In this document: positions 1-8,575 of the stretch, in pieces
How positions within the stretch are numbered: position 1 is the first letter of the stretch
Layout of the letters: each line of letters begins with the position of its first letter
Assembly: GCA_025058175.1 (NCBI GenBank)
Contig: JANXED010000001.1
Coordinates: 304,321 to 368,320, forward strand
Length of the DNA stretch: 64,000 bases
Direction: 5' to 3'
Origin: Candidatus Calditenuaceae archaeon
GTDB taxonomy: Archaea; Thermoproteota; Nitrososphaeria_A; Caldarchaeales; Calditenuaceae
Notes under the pieces: model-generated
What the model saw: the letters and a program-made list of their open reading frames with translations, nothing else
Databases searched by the model: none
What the model was told of the DNA's origin: nothing
Position numbers and translations under genes: made by a program

Positions 1-149
1 CGGTGGCTCTGGTGGTCGCGGGCCTTTCCGACGACCTCGGGCACGGAGCGGAGCTCGCGTGGGAGGTCCTCTCCTCCGGCGGGGTCGAGAGGGTCCTGAA
101 AGAGGTCGTGAGGTTGACGGGCGGTGACGGTTCGAGGCTCGAGCGGTGA
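1..149 (+). CDS. trpD: Anthranilate phosphoribosyltransferase, C-terminal end (partial)
   Basis: This is the last 48 codons of a gene that starts before the window. The reading frame begins at base 3 and stops with TGA at 147-149. The residues (AGLSDDLGHGAELAWE and then a SGG turn) fit the final helices of TrpD, which transfers anthranilate onto PRPP in tryptophan synthesis. The end overlaps the trpC start by about 26 nt, as expected for a coupled trp operon. The catalytic part lies outside the window, so the call rests on the tail match and on the trpC-F-B-A context. Confidence 0.75.
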   Translation, partial: VALVVAGLSDDLGHGAELAWEVLSSGGVERVLKEVVRLTGGDGSRLER

Positions 150-921
150 GGGAGTTCCGTACCTGGTGAGGGCGTGCGAGGACGCCATGAGTCGGGTAAG
201 GTCCGGATACTATTCGTCCGCGTGGGAGCTCGCGACGACGAGGAGGAGACTCCTGGACTCGTTGAGGAGCAGGGTCTCCGTGATCGCGGAGCTCAAGCCC
301 AGGTCTCCGACCGCTGGGGAGATCAGGTCCGTCGACGACCCGAGAGCGCTGATCGCGAGGATGATCGAGGGCGGCGCCGACGCCATCTCCGTCCTCACAG
401 TTCCCGGCGACTTCGGCGGCAGACCCGAGTACCTGAGGGCAGCCTCAGAGTCCGGTGTAGCGACGCTGATGAAGGACTTCGTCGTCTCGAGGGCGCAGCT
501 GGAGTTCGCCGCGAGGGCCGGCGCTAGCGCGGTCCTGCTGATCGCGAGGGCCTTCAGGTTGGGGCTCTGCGAGCTCGAGCTCAACGGGACGATCGGGGAG
601 GCGCACGACCTCGGCCTCGAGGTCCTCGTAGAGGTCTACAGGTCAGATGACCTGGACTACGCTATCCGCACAGACGCGGACCTCATCGGCGTCAACTCGA
701 GGGACCTGGAGACGCTGGACCTGAACCCAGAGAGGGCAAGGGCGATCGTGGCCCAAGTGCCGGAGGGCGAGAGGTGGAGGACGGTCATCGAGAGCGGCAT
801 AGGCTGCAGGTCAGACATCGAGCCCTTCCTCGAGATGGGAGTGAACAAGTTCCTCGTCGGGACCGCGGTCATGAGGGCACAGGACCCCGCTTCGGCGATC
901 AGGGCGATCAAGGGTGAGTGA
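124..921 (+). CDS. trpC: Indole-3-glycerol phosphate synthase
   Basis: Single-domain TIM barrel of 265 residues, normal for the family, which closes CdRP to indole-3-glycerol phosphate in tryptophan synthesis. The expected catalytic residues are visible: IAELKPRSP (Glu56, Lys58), LMKDF (Lys117), Glu170, GVNSRDL (Asn191) and the phosphate-binding IESGIG (Ser224). I took GTG at 124, inside the end of trpD; a GTG at 166 is a shorter alternative, because the first 15 residues are not conserved in the family. The 3' end overlaps trpF by 8 nt, so translation is probably coupled. Confidence 0.95.
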   Translation: MTVRGSSGEGVPYLVRACEDAMSRVRSGYYSSAWELATTRRRLLDSLRSRVSVIAELKPRSPTAGEIRSVDDPRALIARMIEGGADAISVLTVPGDFGGRPEYLRAASESGVATLMKDFVVSRAQLEFAARAGASAVLLIARAFRLGLCELELNGTIGEAHDLGLEVLVEVYRSDDLDYAIRTDADLIGVNSRDLETLDLNPERARAIVAQVPEGERWRTVIESGIGCRSDIEPFLEMGVNKFLVGTAVMRAQDPASAIRAIKGE

Positions 922-1528
922 GGTGGCGCTCTTCGTGAAGGTCTGCGGTATCACGAGGCTCGAGGACTTGAGGGCCGTTGCTGAGGCGGGCGCGGACGCA
1001 ATCGGGCTTGTCATAGGGTTCCCGAGCTCGCCGAGGAACCTGAGCCTCGAGGCCGCGAGGAGGATCGCGAGGGAGGCGAGGGGAGGGCCGTTCTCGATCG
1101 CCGTGCTGGAGGGCTCCGATCCGAAGCTCGTAGAGGACGTCTGCTCTGCCGTCGAGCCGTACGGTCTTCAGGTCTACGGCCCCGCGGACCCTGACTCCCT
1201 GAGGTCGTTGGGGGTGAGGTTCCTGATACGGCCAGTCGCACCAGAGGCCCGGGAGCTCCCTGAGGGCTTCGACGCGGTGCTGTTGGATCGGAGTCACGGG
1301 AAGGGGCTGCCGATCGACCTCGAGGTCGCCGCGGAGTTCGTGAGGAGGTCGAGTCTCCCCGTGATCCTCTCTGGAGGCCTGAACCCCTATAACGTCGCGG
1401 AGGTCGTCAGGAGGGTGAGGCCGTTCGGGGTCGACGCATCGTCCGGGCTCGAGTCGGCCCAGGGGGTCAAGGACTCCGCAAAGGTTAGGGCGTTCGTCGA
1501 GAGGGCGAGGAGGGCCCATGAAGGTTAG
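914..1528 (+). CDS. trpF: Phosphoribosylanthranilate isomerase
   Basis: TIM barrel of 204 residues that isomerises PRA to CdRP, the step before TrpC. The catalytic Cys is in KVCGIT (Cys11) and the general acid Asp is in VLLDRS (Asp125). The usual Gly-rich loop after this Asp is shortened to HGKGLP, a mild departure. C-terminal [10 protein letters not shown] is the phosphate-binding strand. The GTG start overlaps trpC and the stop overlaps the trpB start, so the gene sits inside a tightly packed trp operon. Confidence 0.93.
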   Translation: MSEVALFVKVCGITRLEDLRAVAEAGADAIGLVIGFPSSPRNLSLEAARRIAREARGGPFSIAVLEGSDPKLVEDVCSAVEPYGLQVYGPADPDSLRSLGVRFLIRPVAPEARELPEGFDAVLLDRSHGKGLPIDLEVAAEFVRRSSLPVILSGGLNPYNVAEVVRRVRPFGVDASSGLESAQGVKDSAKVRAFVERARRAHEG

Positions 1529-2702
1529 GGGCAGGTTCGGGAGGTTCGGCGGCAGGTACGTCCCCGAGACGCTGGTCGAGGCCCTCGACGAGCTCGAGAG
1601 GAGCTACGAGGAGCTGAGGGACGACTCGTCGTTCAGGTCTGAGCTCGAGAGGCTGCTGAGGGACTACGCGGGCAGACCGACACCGCTCTACTTCGCCTCG
1701 AACCTCACTAAGCTGCTCGGAGGAGCGAAGGTCTACCTGAAGAGGGAGGACCTCCTCCACGGCGGGGCCCACAAGATCAACAACGCGCTCGGTCAGGCCC
1801 TCCTCGCGAGGAGGATGGGGAAGCGCAGGGTTATCGCTGAAACCGGTGCCGGGCAGCACGGCGTCGCCACAGCGATGGCCTGCGCGGTCCTCGGCCTGAA
1901 GTGCACGGTCTACATGGGCGAGCTGGACGTCGAGAGGCAGTCGGCGAACGTGAAGAGGATGAGGCTTCTCGGGGCCGAGGTCGTTCCGGTCAGGTCCGGG
2001 ACTAGGACGCTCAAGGACGCGATCAACGAGGCTATCAGGGACTGGGTCACGAACGTCGAGACCACCTACTACCTCCTCGGCTCCTGCGTCGGGCCGCACC
2101 CGTACCCGACGATCGTGAGGGACTTCCAGTCGGTGATCGGGAGGGAGTGCAGGTGCCAGGCCCTCGAGGCGGAGGGCAGGCTACCCGACTGGGTGGTCGC
2201 ATGCGTTGGCGGCGGGAGCAACGCGATCGGGATCTTCCACCCGTTCCTCGAGGACCCGGTCAAGCTGGTCGGCGTTGAAGCGGGCGGGAGGGGCGAGGGG
2301 ATCGGCGAGCACGCGGCCTCGCTCTGCAGGGGGACCGAGGGCGTCCTCCACGGGGCCTACACGTATGTCATCCAGGACGAGGACGGTCAGGTGGGGGAGA
2401 CATGGAGCGTAGCGCCGGGCCTCGACTACCCGGGCGTCGGGCCGGAGCACGCGTACTTGAAGGAGACGGGGAGGGTGGAGTACGTCGCGGTCGACGACGC
2501 AAGCGCCCTGAGGGCCTACCTGACGCTGGCGAGGACCGAGGGGATACTTCCTGCCCTCGAGCCGGCCCACGCCCTAGCCCACGCGATCGAGCTGGCGCCG
2601 ACGCTCCCGAAGGACGAGGTGGTCGTCGTGAACCTGAGCGGCAGGGGCGACAAGGACCTGGACACGGTCCTGAGGTGGCTTGAGCTTGAGGGAGCTGGCT
2701 GA
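1518..2702 (+). CDS. trpB: Tryptophan synthase beta chain (TrpB1 type)
   Basis: PLP enzyme of 394 residues that joins indole and serine. The PLP lysine is in GGAHKINN (Lys86), and the phosphate-binding loop GGGSNAIG is near residue 232. The N-terminal [15 protein letters not shown] and the overall length identify the TrpB1 type, which works in complex with TrpA, rather than the longer stand-alone TrpB2 found in many archaea. It starts at ATG 1518 within the end of trpF and overlaps the trpA start by 23 nt, consistent with matched production of the two chains. Confidence 0.96.
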   Translation: MKVRGRFGRFGGRYVPETLVEALDELERSYEELRDDSSFRSELERLLRDYAGRPTPLYFASNLTKLLGGAKVYLKREDLLHGGAHKINNALGQALLARRMGKRRVIAETGAGQHGVATAMACAVLGLKCTVYMGELDVERQSANVKRMRLLGAEVVPVRSGTRTLKDAINEAIRDWVTNVETTYYLLGSCVGPHPYPTIVRDFQSVIGRECRCQALEAEGRLPDWVVACVGGGSNAIGIFHPFLEDPVKLVGVEAGGRGEGIGEHAASLCRGTEGVLHGAYTYVIQDEDGQVGETWSVAPGLDYPGVGPEHAYLKETGRVEYVAVDDASALRAYLTLARTEGILPALEPAHALAHAIELAPTLPKDEVVVVNLSGRGDKDLDTVLRWLELEGAG

Positions 2703-3483
2703 GGCCTTCGAGGCCGCGAGGTCCGAAAACAGGGCCGCCTTCATCGGTTACCTCACGGGAGGGTATCCCGACGCGGTCCGGTGCGTAGAGGCGCTCGTCG
2801 CGATGGCCGAGGAGGGAGTGGACGTCCTCGAGGTCGGGGTTCCGTTCTCCGACCCGATAGCGGACGGCGCTACGATCCAGGAGGCGACCGCGGTTGCGCT
2901 GAGGAACGGCACCAGTCCATCGGAAGTCCTTGGGATCGTCAGGGAGGTTAGGTCCCGGGTCGGCGTCCCGGTCGTGCTGCTCGCTTACCTGAACGTCCTG
3001 TTGAGGCGAGGGCTCGAGAGGTTCGCGGCGGAGGCCAGGGATTCGGGCGTCTCGGCGGTGATCGTTCCGGACCTGCCTCTTGAGGAGTCGGAGCCCGTCG
3101 CTCGGGCGATGAGGGGCTCCGGGATAGGCGTGGTGCTGCTGGCGTCGCCGACGACGAGCGACGGTAGGCTCGCGAGGATCCTGGACGCCAGCGACGTCTT
3201 CACCTACCTGGTCTCGGTGACCGGGACGACGGGGGAGAGGGCCGAAGTGCCTAGGAGCGCGGTCCAGCTGGTCAGGCGGGCGAAGTCCCTGAGGCCTTCC
3301 ACGAGGGTCGCGGTGGGCTTCGGGGTCTCGGCGCCGGAGCACGGCAAGGTCCTCGCGTCGGAGGGAGCCGACGGGGTCGTCGTGGGGAGCAGGATCGTCT
3401 CGCTGATGAAGGAGGGCGGTGTCGGGGCGGTCAGGGAGTTCGCGAGGGGCTTCAGGCGGTCGCTGTTACGAGGCCTCCGCTAA
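2680..3483 (+). CDS. trpA: Tryptophan synthase alpha chain
   Basis: TIM barrel of 267 residues that cleaves indole-3-glycerol phosphate and passes indole to TrpB. The catalytic acids are visible in [14 protein letters not shown] (Glu51 and Asp62), and the phosphate loop GFGVSAPEH lies near residue 210. I use TTG at 2680; a second TTG at 2686 is possible. It is the last gene of the trp cluster: a gap of 33 bases with a TTAT-type box separates it from lipA. Confidence 0.94.
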   Translation: MSLRELAEAFEAARSENRAAFIGYLTGGYPDAVRCVEALVAMAEEGVDVLEVGVPFSDPIADGATIQEATAVALRNGTSPSEVLGIVREVRSRVGVPVVLLAYLNVLLRRGLERFAAEARDSGVSAVIVPDLPLEESEPVARAMRGSGIGVVLLASPTTSDGRLARILDASDVFTYLVSVTGTTGERAEVPRSAVQLVRRAKSLRPSTRVAVGFGVSAPEHGKVLASEGADGVVVGSRIVSLMKEGGVGAVREFARGFRRSLLRGLR

Positions 3484-3516
3484 GGCTTATCCGAGGCCGG
3501 CGTCCTCGACTTCCGG

Positions 3517-4395
3517 ATGGAGAGGCCTCCCTGGCTGAAGGTAGTCCTGCCCCACGGCCCTGTCTATGAAAGGGTGAGGGAGGTCGTCAGGAGGCACGGG
3601 CTCCACACGGTCTGTCAGTCCGCGATCTGCCCCAACGTCGGGGAGTGCTGGGGCTCGGGGACCGCCACGTTCATGATCCTCGGGGACGTCTGCACCAGGG
3701 GTTGCAGGTTCTGCGCGGTCACCCACGGCAACCCGAGGGGGTCGGTGGACCTCACGGAGCCCGAGAGGGTCGCGGCCGCGGTCTCCGAGCTAGGCCTCAG
3801 CTACGTCGTCATCACCTCGGTCTGCAGGGACGACCTCCCCGATGGGGGAGCGTCGGTCTTCGCGGAGACCGTGAGGGCGGTCAAGCGGAGGAACCCCGGC
3901 TCCCTGGTCGAGGTCCTGATTCCTGACTTCGAGGGCGAGAGGCGCGCGATCGAGGAGGTGGTGAGGGCGGGGCCGGACGTCGTCGGTCACAACGTCGAGA
4001 CCGTGAGGAGGCTCACGCCGGTGGTCAGGGACAGGAGGGCCTCCTACGAGAGGTCGCTCGCGGTCCTCAGGACGGTCAAGGAGGTCGACCCGAGGATGAT
4101 CACGAAGTCCTCGATGATGCTGGGGCTCGGCGAGACCGACGAGGAGGTCGTCGAGACGCTGAGGGACCTGAGGGCCGTTGGCGTCGACGTCGTGACGTTG
4201 GGTCAGTACCTGAGGCCGCTCGACTCGCCGCTTTACCTCCCGGTCGTCGAGTACGTGAGGCCCGAGAGGTTCAGAACGCTTGAGGAGGTCGCCTACCGGA
4301 TGGGCTTCCTCTACGTCGCCTCCGGGCCGCTCGTGAGGAGCTCCTACAGGGCCGCCGAGGCCTTCGTCGCGTCCCTGGTGAGGGGCGTTGCGTGA
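3517..4395 (+). CDS. lipA: Lipoyl synthase (radical SAM)
   Basis: Radical SAM enzyme of 292 residues that inserts two sulfurs into a protein-bound octanoyl chain. Both iron-sulfur sites are present: the auxiliary cluster CX4CX5C (Cys33, 38, 44) and the radical SAM CX3CX2C (Cys59, 63, 66). The C-terminal RSSYRA motif supplies the serine ligand of the auxiliary cluster. The ATG at 3517 lies about 26 nt after a TTAT box. It is followed directly by lipB, whose TTG start overlaps its stop, so the two are co-translated. Acceptor proteins such as GcvH or E2 are not in the window. Confidence 0.95.
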   Translation: MERPPWLKVVLPHGPVYERVREVVRRHGLHTVCQSAICPNVGECWGSGTATFMILGDVCTRGCRFCAVTHGNPRGSVDLTEPERVAAAVSELGLSYVVITSVCRDDLPDGGASVFAETVRAVKRRNPGSLVEVLIPDFEGERRAIEEVVRAGPDVVGHNVETVRRLTPVVRDRRASYERSLAVLRTVKEVDPRMITKSSMMLGLGETDEEVVETLRDLRAVGVDVVTLGQYLRPLDSPLYLPVVEYVRPERFRTLEEVAYRMGFLYVASGPLVRSSYRAAEAFVASLVRGVA

Positions 4396-5140
4396 GGCCA
4401 AGAGACTGCTCTTCTTCTGCGATCTCGGGAGGACCTCATATGACGACTGCCACCGTCTGATGCTGGGGCTGGTAGGCCTCAGGGCGAGGGGGTGCGTCGG
4501 GGACGTCGTACTCATCACCGAGCACGAGCACGTCTACACGCTCGGGAGGCACGCGAGGCCCGACCAGGTCTTTAACGACGCCGTTCCGGTGAGGACCGTC
4601 GAGAGGGCCGGAGGTCCCACCTACCACGGTCCAGGTCAGCTCGTCGCTTACCCGGTGATCAGGCTCGCGGACTGGGGGCTGGGACCCGCGGACCTCGTCA
4701 GGGCCCTAGAGGCCTCGGTGGTCTCGGTGCTCGGGGAGCTGGGGATCCGGTCGGAGCCCGGGAGCCCGTCGGGGAGGCCGGGCGTCTGGGTCGACGGCAG
4801 GAAGATCGCGTCTATTGGGATGGCGGTAAGGGACGGCGTCAGCTTCCACGGCGTCGCGCTCAACGTCTCAGCCGACCTCTCGATGTTCCGCGGGATCTCC
4901 CCCTGTGGTATGTCGCCTGACGTGATGACCTCGGTCGAGCGCGAGCTCGGCAAGCGCGTCGGCCTGGAGGCCGTCAAGCCGCTCTTCGTGAGGGAGTTCT
5001 CGGCGCTACTCGGCGCTGAACCCCTCGCGGCCCAGAGGAGGGAGCTCGAGTCCGGTGCGGTCTGGACGCTCCTCGCAGTAAGCCGGTCCCACGAGGGTCC
5101 GAGGCGCGTTCCGGCCCTGGACGATCGTCGTGAGAGGTAA
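4388..5140 (+). CDS. lipB: Octanoyl-[acyl carrier protein]-protein transferase
   Basis: Biotin/lipoate-ligase fold enzyme of 250 residues that moves an octanoyl group to a lipoyl domain. Its catalytic dyad is visible as Lys139 in DGRKIASIG and Cys173 in SPCGM. The family signature GGPTYHGPGQ is at 75-84 and FHGVALNV at 153-160. The TTG start is within the lipA stop region. LipB needs an octanoyl donor, usually acyl-ACP, which most archaea lack, so its true donor here is unclear. The tail after about residue 225 is poorly conserved. Confidence 0.92.
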   Translation: MREAKRLLFFCDLGRTSYDDCHRLMLGLVGLRARGCVGDVVLITEHEHVYTLGRHARPDQVFNDAVPVRTVERAGGPTYHGPGQLVAYPVIRLADWGLGPADLVRALEASVVSVLGELGIRSEPGSPSGRPGVWVDGRKIASIGMAVRDGVSFHGVALNVSADLSMFRGISPCGMSPDVMTSVERELGKRVGLEAVKPLFVREFSALLGAEPLAAQRRELESGAVWTLLAVSRSHEGPRRVPALDDRRER

Positions 5141-5174
5141 TACTTTGATATTTTGAGTGTCAGCGGTGAGCCAA

Positions 5175-5187
5175 ACCGAATTATATT
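5175..5187 (+). promoter_or_regulatory. BRE/TATA promoter of the 5210 RNA
   Basis: An A-rich BRE-like stretch followed by TTATATT (5181-5187) is centred 26 nt before G5210, the first base of the long terminal helix described for the RNA below. This is the normal archaeal TATA-to-start distance. No start codon follows at a matching place on the plus strand. Confidence 0.55.
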
Positions 5188-5209
5188 GGACACTTCAATA
5201 AGAATAGTT

Positions 5210-5390
5210 GGGCGGGCCGGGAGAGGTGGTGCCCAGTTCGTGGGGGAAGCCTCGCGGGCTGGGTGCCTCGCTCGGCCCCGGAGGCCCGAAAGGGCTGCTG
5301 CGACCGGGCGGGGCACGGGGACGCTCTGCCCACCGGCGGCGACCGGGAAGGTGGGCGTGAGGACCTGCCCCACCGAAAGCCCGCCCGTCG
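5210..5390 (+). ncRNA. Structured RNA of unknown family
   Basis: A GC-rich stretch of about 180 nt with no convincing reading frame folds almost completely by eye. GGGCGGGC (5210-5217) pairs perfectly with GCCCGCCC (5379-5386), closing the molecule. Inside are nested helices 5218-5226/5266-5274, 5230-5236/5259-5265 and 5239-5245/5250-5256. A GAAA tetraloop hairpin follows at 5284-5295, then a helix 5311-5315/5327-5331 and a hairpin 5350-5356/5367-5374. A TATA box sits 26 nt upstream, and a pyrimidine run (5391-5399) follows the 3' end. I looked for the conserved RNase P blocks and the SRP helix 8 motif and found neither. It could be a very reduced RNase P RNA (type T), a divergent SRP RNA or a new RNA. 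Confidence 0.6.
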
Positions 5391-5401
5391 TTTCTCCTTG
5401 A

Positions 5402-7714
5402 TCAGAGTGTAACGCCCTTTGATCTCATCAGGGACCAGATGTAATCCGGTGTGACGGGCATTCTCTCGATCGCAATGTTTAGGTGGGAGAGGGCGTCCTC
5501 GACCGCGTTCACGACGGCCTGCGCGAACCCGATGGTCGCTGCCTCGCCCACGCCCTTCGCGCCCAGCGGGTTCGGTGCGGGCGTGACGGTCCTCTCCAGG
5601 ACGAACTCCGGGACCTCGCACGCGGTCGGAACGAGGTAGTCGGCGAGGCTCTCGGTGAGGAGGTTGCCCTCGGGGCCGTAGCGGACCTCCTCGAGGAGCG
5701 CTTGACCTAGGGCCTGGACCGCGCCCCCGACGACCTGGCCCTCGACGAGCATCGGGTTGACGACGTTGCCCGCGTCGTCGACGAGCACCGCCCTCTTCAC
5801 GTCCACCCGACCGGTCTCGGGATCGACTTCCACGACCGCGACGTGGGCCCCGAACGGGTACGTCAGCTTGGGGACGTGGTGAGCGTAGGCCTCGAGTCCC
5901 ACCTCCTCTCCGTCCGGCAGCTCCGACTCGTCGTAGGCGGCCTTCGCGACCTCCTCGAAGCCCACCGACCTCTCCGGGACCCCCTTCACGCTGAACCGGC
6001 CCCCGATGAGCTCCACGTCCTCCGGCCTCGCCTCGAGGAGGTGGGCGGCGATCCTCCGCATCTTCTCCGCTACCCGCTCGCACGCCGAGAGTATCGCTGA
6101 TCCTCCCGAGACCAGGGTCCAGCTGCCCGCGGTCCCGCCCCCGTACGGCGCGCTCTGGGTGTCGCCGAAGGACAGGCTCACGTCCTCGATCCCGATCCCG
6201 AAGTAGTCGGCCACGAGCTGCGCGAAGGCGGTCAGGTCACCTTGGCCGTGCGGCGAGGTGCTGGTGAAGACGGTCACCTTCCCGTCGGGCTCGACCCTGA
6301 CCTTCGCGGACTGCGAGGCAAAGTTGCAGACCTCGACGTAGGTCGAGATCCCAATCCCGATCAGCCTCCCCTCCTGCCTCGCCCACCTCTGCTCCTCCCT
6401 CCACTTCAGGTAATCGACGAGCTCCAGCGCCCTCCGTAGGGCCTTTTCGTAGTCGCCGCTGTCGTACTCGTGTCCTCCTACCGTCTTGTAGGGGAACTCG
6501 TCCCTCCGGATGAAGTTCCTGAGCCTCAGCTCCGCGGGATCGATCCCGAGCTCCCTCGCGAGCCTCTCGACGCTCCTCTCGATCAGGAACGAAGCCTCCG
6601 GCCTTCCAGCCCCCCTGTAGGGCGCGGTCGGGACCTTGTTGGTGAAGGCCCCGACGACCTTTCCCTCGAAGCCGGTGAGCTTGTAGACGCCTGGCACCAT
6701 CCCGAGCATCCCGGTGTAGACCGACTGGGTAAGGTGGTAGAAGTAGGCGCCGACGTCGCCGATCGCCTCAACCCTCACGCCCAGAAGCCTGCCGTCCGAC
6801 TTCGCGGCCAGCTCAACCCTCGCGATCAGGCCCCTCCCGTGCGTCGTCGAGGAGAGGTTCTCGCGCCTCGTCTCGACCCACTTCACCGGCCTGCCGAGCG
6901 CGACCGACGCCGCGGGGACCGCTACGTCCTCGGGGTAGTGGGGGATCTTCGACCCGAACGCGCCCCCGACGTCCGTGACCACGACCCTCACCCTGTTCTG
7001 CGGTATGCCGAGGGCCTCTGACGTCCACTCCCTCAGGGAGTGCGGGAACTGGTGCGACGCGTGAACCTCCAACTGGCCCGTCGAGGGGTCGTAGCTCGCG
7101 AGTATACCCCTGGGCTCGATCGGCGTCGCCGCGACCCTCTGGACGGTGTGTCTGTATCTCACCACTCTGTCCGCGGACCTGAAGGCCCCGTCCGGGTCGC
7201 CGCCGACCCTGGTATAAGTGAAGGCGACGTTGTCCCCGAACTCCTCGTGGACCAACGGCGATCCGGGCCTGAGGGCCTCTTCGGGGTCCACGACGGCCTG
7301 CAGGGGCTCGTAACCGACTTCGACGAGGGCCACTGCGTCGTAGGCCGCGTACCTGTCCTCGGCGACTACCATCGCGACCGGTTCGCCCACGTACCTGACC
7401 TTCCTCTCCGCGAGCGGTTTGACCGGCGGCACCTTAGAGTACTTGGGGTTCGCGTTCACGGCCAGCGGTCCGACCCTCGGGTTCAGGTCTGCGCCAGTGA
7501 AGACCGCGACTACCCCCTGGGCCTTCACGGCCCTGCTGACGTCGATCGACCTGATGACCGCGTGCGGGTACGCGCTCCTCACGAAGGCCGCGTGTAGGGT
7601 CCTGGGGAGCCAGAGGTCGTCGATGAAGCTGCCTCTGCCGATCAGGAGCTTCCGGTCCTCGATCCTAGGGACGGGCTTCCCGACGTAGCGAGCGGCAGCC
7701 AGCCTGATACTCAT
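5402..7714 (-). CDS. Molybdenum hydroxylase large subunit (CoxL/aldehyde oxidase-like)
   Basis: Protein of 770 residues of the xanthine dehydrogenase/aldehyde oxidase/CoxL family, which binds the molybdopterin cofactor. Visible motifs are GGAFGSK (about 250-256), YRGAGRPEA (366-374) and the catalytic Glu in GVGEAATIG near the C-terminus. The loop reads PYRGAGR, which is the form II-like type and not the AYXCSFR loop of true CO dehydrogenase, so an aldehyde or other small organic substrate is more likely than CO. The FAD (medium) and 2Fe-2S (small) subunits that normally accompany it are not nearby. It is last in a minus-strand run after tyrA and converges on the 5210 RNA. Confidence 0.9.
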   Translation of the reverse strand: MSIRLAAARYVGKPVPRIEDRKLLIGRGSFIDDLWLPRTLHAAFVRSAYPHAVIRSIDVSRAVKAQGVVAVFTGADLNPRVGPLAVNANPKYSKVPPVKPLAERKVRYVGEPVAMVVAEDRYAAYDAVALVEVGYEPLQAVVDPEEALRPGSPLVHEEFGDNVAFTYTRVGGDPDGAFRSADRVVRYRHTVQRVAATPIEPRGILASYDPSTGQLEVHASHQFPHSLREWTSEALGIPQNRVRVVVTDVGGAFGSKIPHYPEDVAVPAASVALGRPVKWVETRRENLSSTTHGRGLIARVELAAKSDGRLLGVRVEAIGDVGAYFYHLTQSVYTGMLGMVPGVYKLTGFEGKVVGAFTNKVPTAPYRGAGRPEASFLIERSVERLARELGIDPAELRLRNFIRRDEFPYKTVGGHEYDSGDYEKALRRALELVDYLKWREEQRWARQEGRLIGIGISTYVEVCNFASQSAKVRVEPDGKVTVFTSTSPHGQGDLTAFAQLVADYFGIGIEDVSLSFGDTQSAPYGGGTAGSWTLVSGGSAILSACERVAEKMRRIAAHLLEARPEDVELIGGRFSVKGVPERSVGFEEVAKAAYDESELPDGEEVGLEAYAHHVPKLTYPFGAHVAVVEVDPETGRVDVKRAVLVDDAGNVVNPMLVEGQVVGGAVQALGQALLEEVRYGPEGNLLTESLADYLVPTACEVPEFVLERTVTPAPNPLGAKGVGEAATIGFAQAVVNAVEDALSHLNIAIERMPVTPDYIWSLMRSKGVTL

Positions 7715-7750
7715 CGGCAGGCCCGAGGACCGCGCGTGATAACTGTTCCC

Positions 7751-8554
7751 TCACGTGCCATCGGGCGGGGTTCTGGCCCTAGTCGCACCCCTTAGCCTCC
7801 CGTGGAAGCGTCCCAGCCTTCCGCCCTCTGAGGCCTTGAGCACCCGCTCGCAGGCTCTGATGTACCTCCTGAAGGCGGCCCTCGCGGAGCCCGACGTCAT
7901 CACGAGGTCGTCGTAGAATGAGCCGGACTCGCTCAGCGCGACCTCTGCCAACCCCTTCGCGAGCCTCATGCTGTTCGTAGGGAGGACCGCGGGAGACCTC
8001 GAGAGCGTCTCGGCTAGCGCCAACCCGATGTAATGAGTCAGGGAGACCGAGACTGAGACCGCCTTGTCGTGGTCCCTCCAGTTCATCCTGATCAGCCTCG
8101 TTCCGGGGAGCAGGGACCGTATCAGCTCCTCCTCGCGATCTACGTCTCGGGGCTCGACGTGAGCGGTGAAGGTCCCCTCCGTCGACTCGGTCTTGGGGCC
8201 GAAGAGCGGGTGCGCCAACGCCACGATCACGCCCCTGGACCTCAGGAGCTCCGCGGCCCTCACCAGAGGGCCCTTCAGCGCCGAGACGTCCACCAGGGAC
8301 CCGAACCCGAGGTCTGACTTCGCCAGCGACCTCATCAGCCTCTTGGCCTCGAGGACCGGGACCGCTAAAAGCACCATGTCGGCCCGCCGGGCAGCCTCGA
8401 AGGCATCGCCGACGGCTTCACAGCCCAGCTCCCTCGAGAGCGCGGACGCGGCCTCCTGAGTCCTGTCGTGGAGGAGGAGCGAGTGGCCCCTAGCTGCCAG
8501 CCTCCTGGCGAACCAGCCCCCCATCTGGCCGCATCCGACCAGTAGGACCCTCAA
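7751..8554 (-). CDS. tyrA: Prephenate dehydrogenase family protein
   Basis: Protein of 267 residues with an N-terminal Rossmann motif GCGQMGG (7-13) and the catalytic-region motif HPLFGP (115-120), both typical of TyrA, which oxidises prephenate (or arogenate) on the way to tyrosine. The C-terminal half is the helical dimer domain. There is no fused chorismate mutase or ACT domain. TTG at 8554 is the start. It lies 21 nt after the PAC2 gene, and no other shikimate gene is next to it, so the aromatic link is only with the trp cluster a few kilobases away on the other strand. Confidence 0.85.
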   Translation of the reverse strand: MRVLLVGCGQMGGWFARRLAARGHSLLLHDRTQEAASALSRELGCEAVGDAFEAARRADMVLLAVPVLEAKRLMRSLAKSDLGFGSLVDVSALKGPLVRAAELLRSRGVIVALAHPLFGPKTESTEGTFTAHVEPRDVDREEELIRSLLPGTRLIRMNWRDHDKAVSVSVSLTHYIGLALAETLSRSPAVLPTNSMRLAKGLAEVALSESGSFYDDLVMTSGSARAAFRRYIRACERVLKASEGGRLGRFHGRLRGATRARTPPDGT

Positions 8555-8575
8555 GCCCTCTCCGCTCGAGGGAGC

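Noticed and set aside
2368..3342. Long minus-strand frame opposite trpB/trpA
   Set aside because: High-GC shadow frame with Arg/Pro/Gly-rich text; the plus-strand genes have full family motifs.
5210..5390. Naming the structured RNA as RNase P or SRP RNA
   Set aside because: Their conserved sequence blocks are not visible; naming it would go beyond the evidence.
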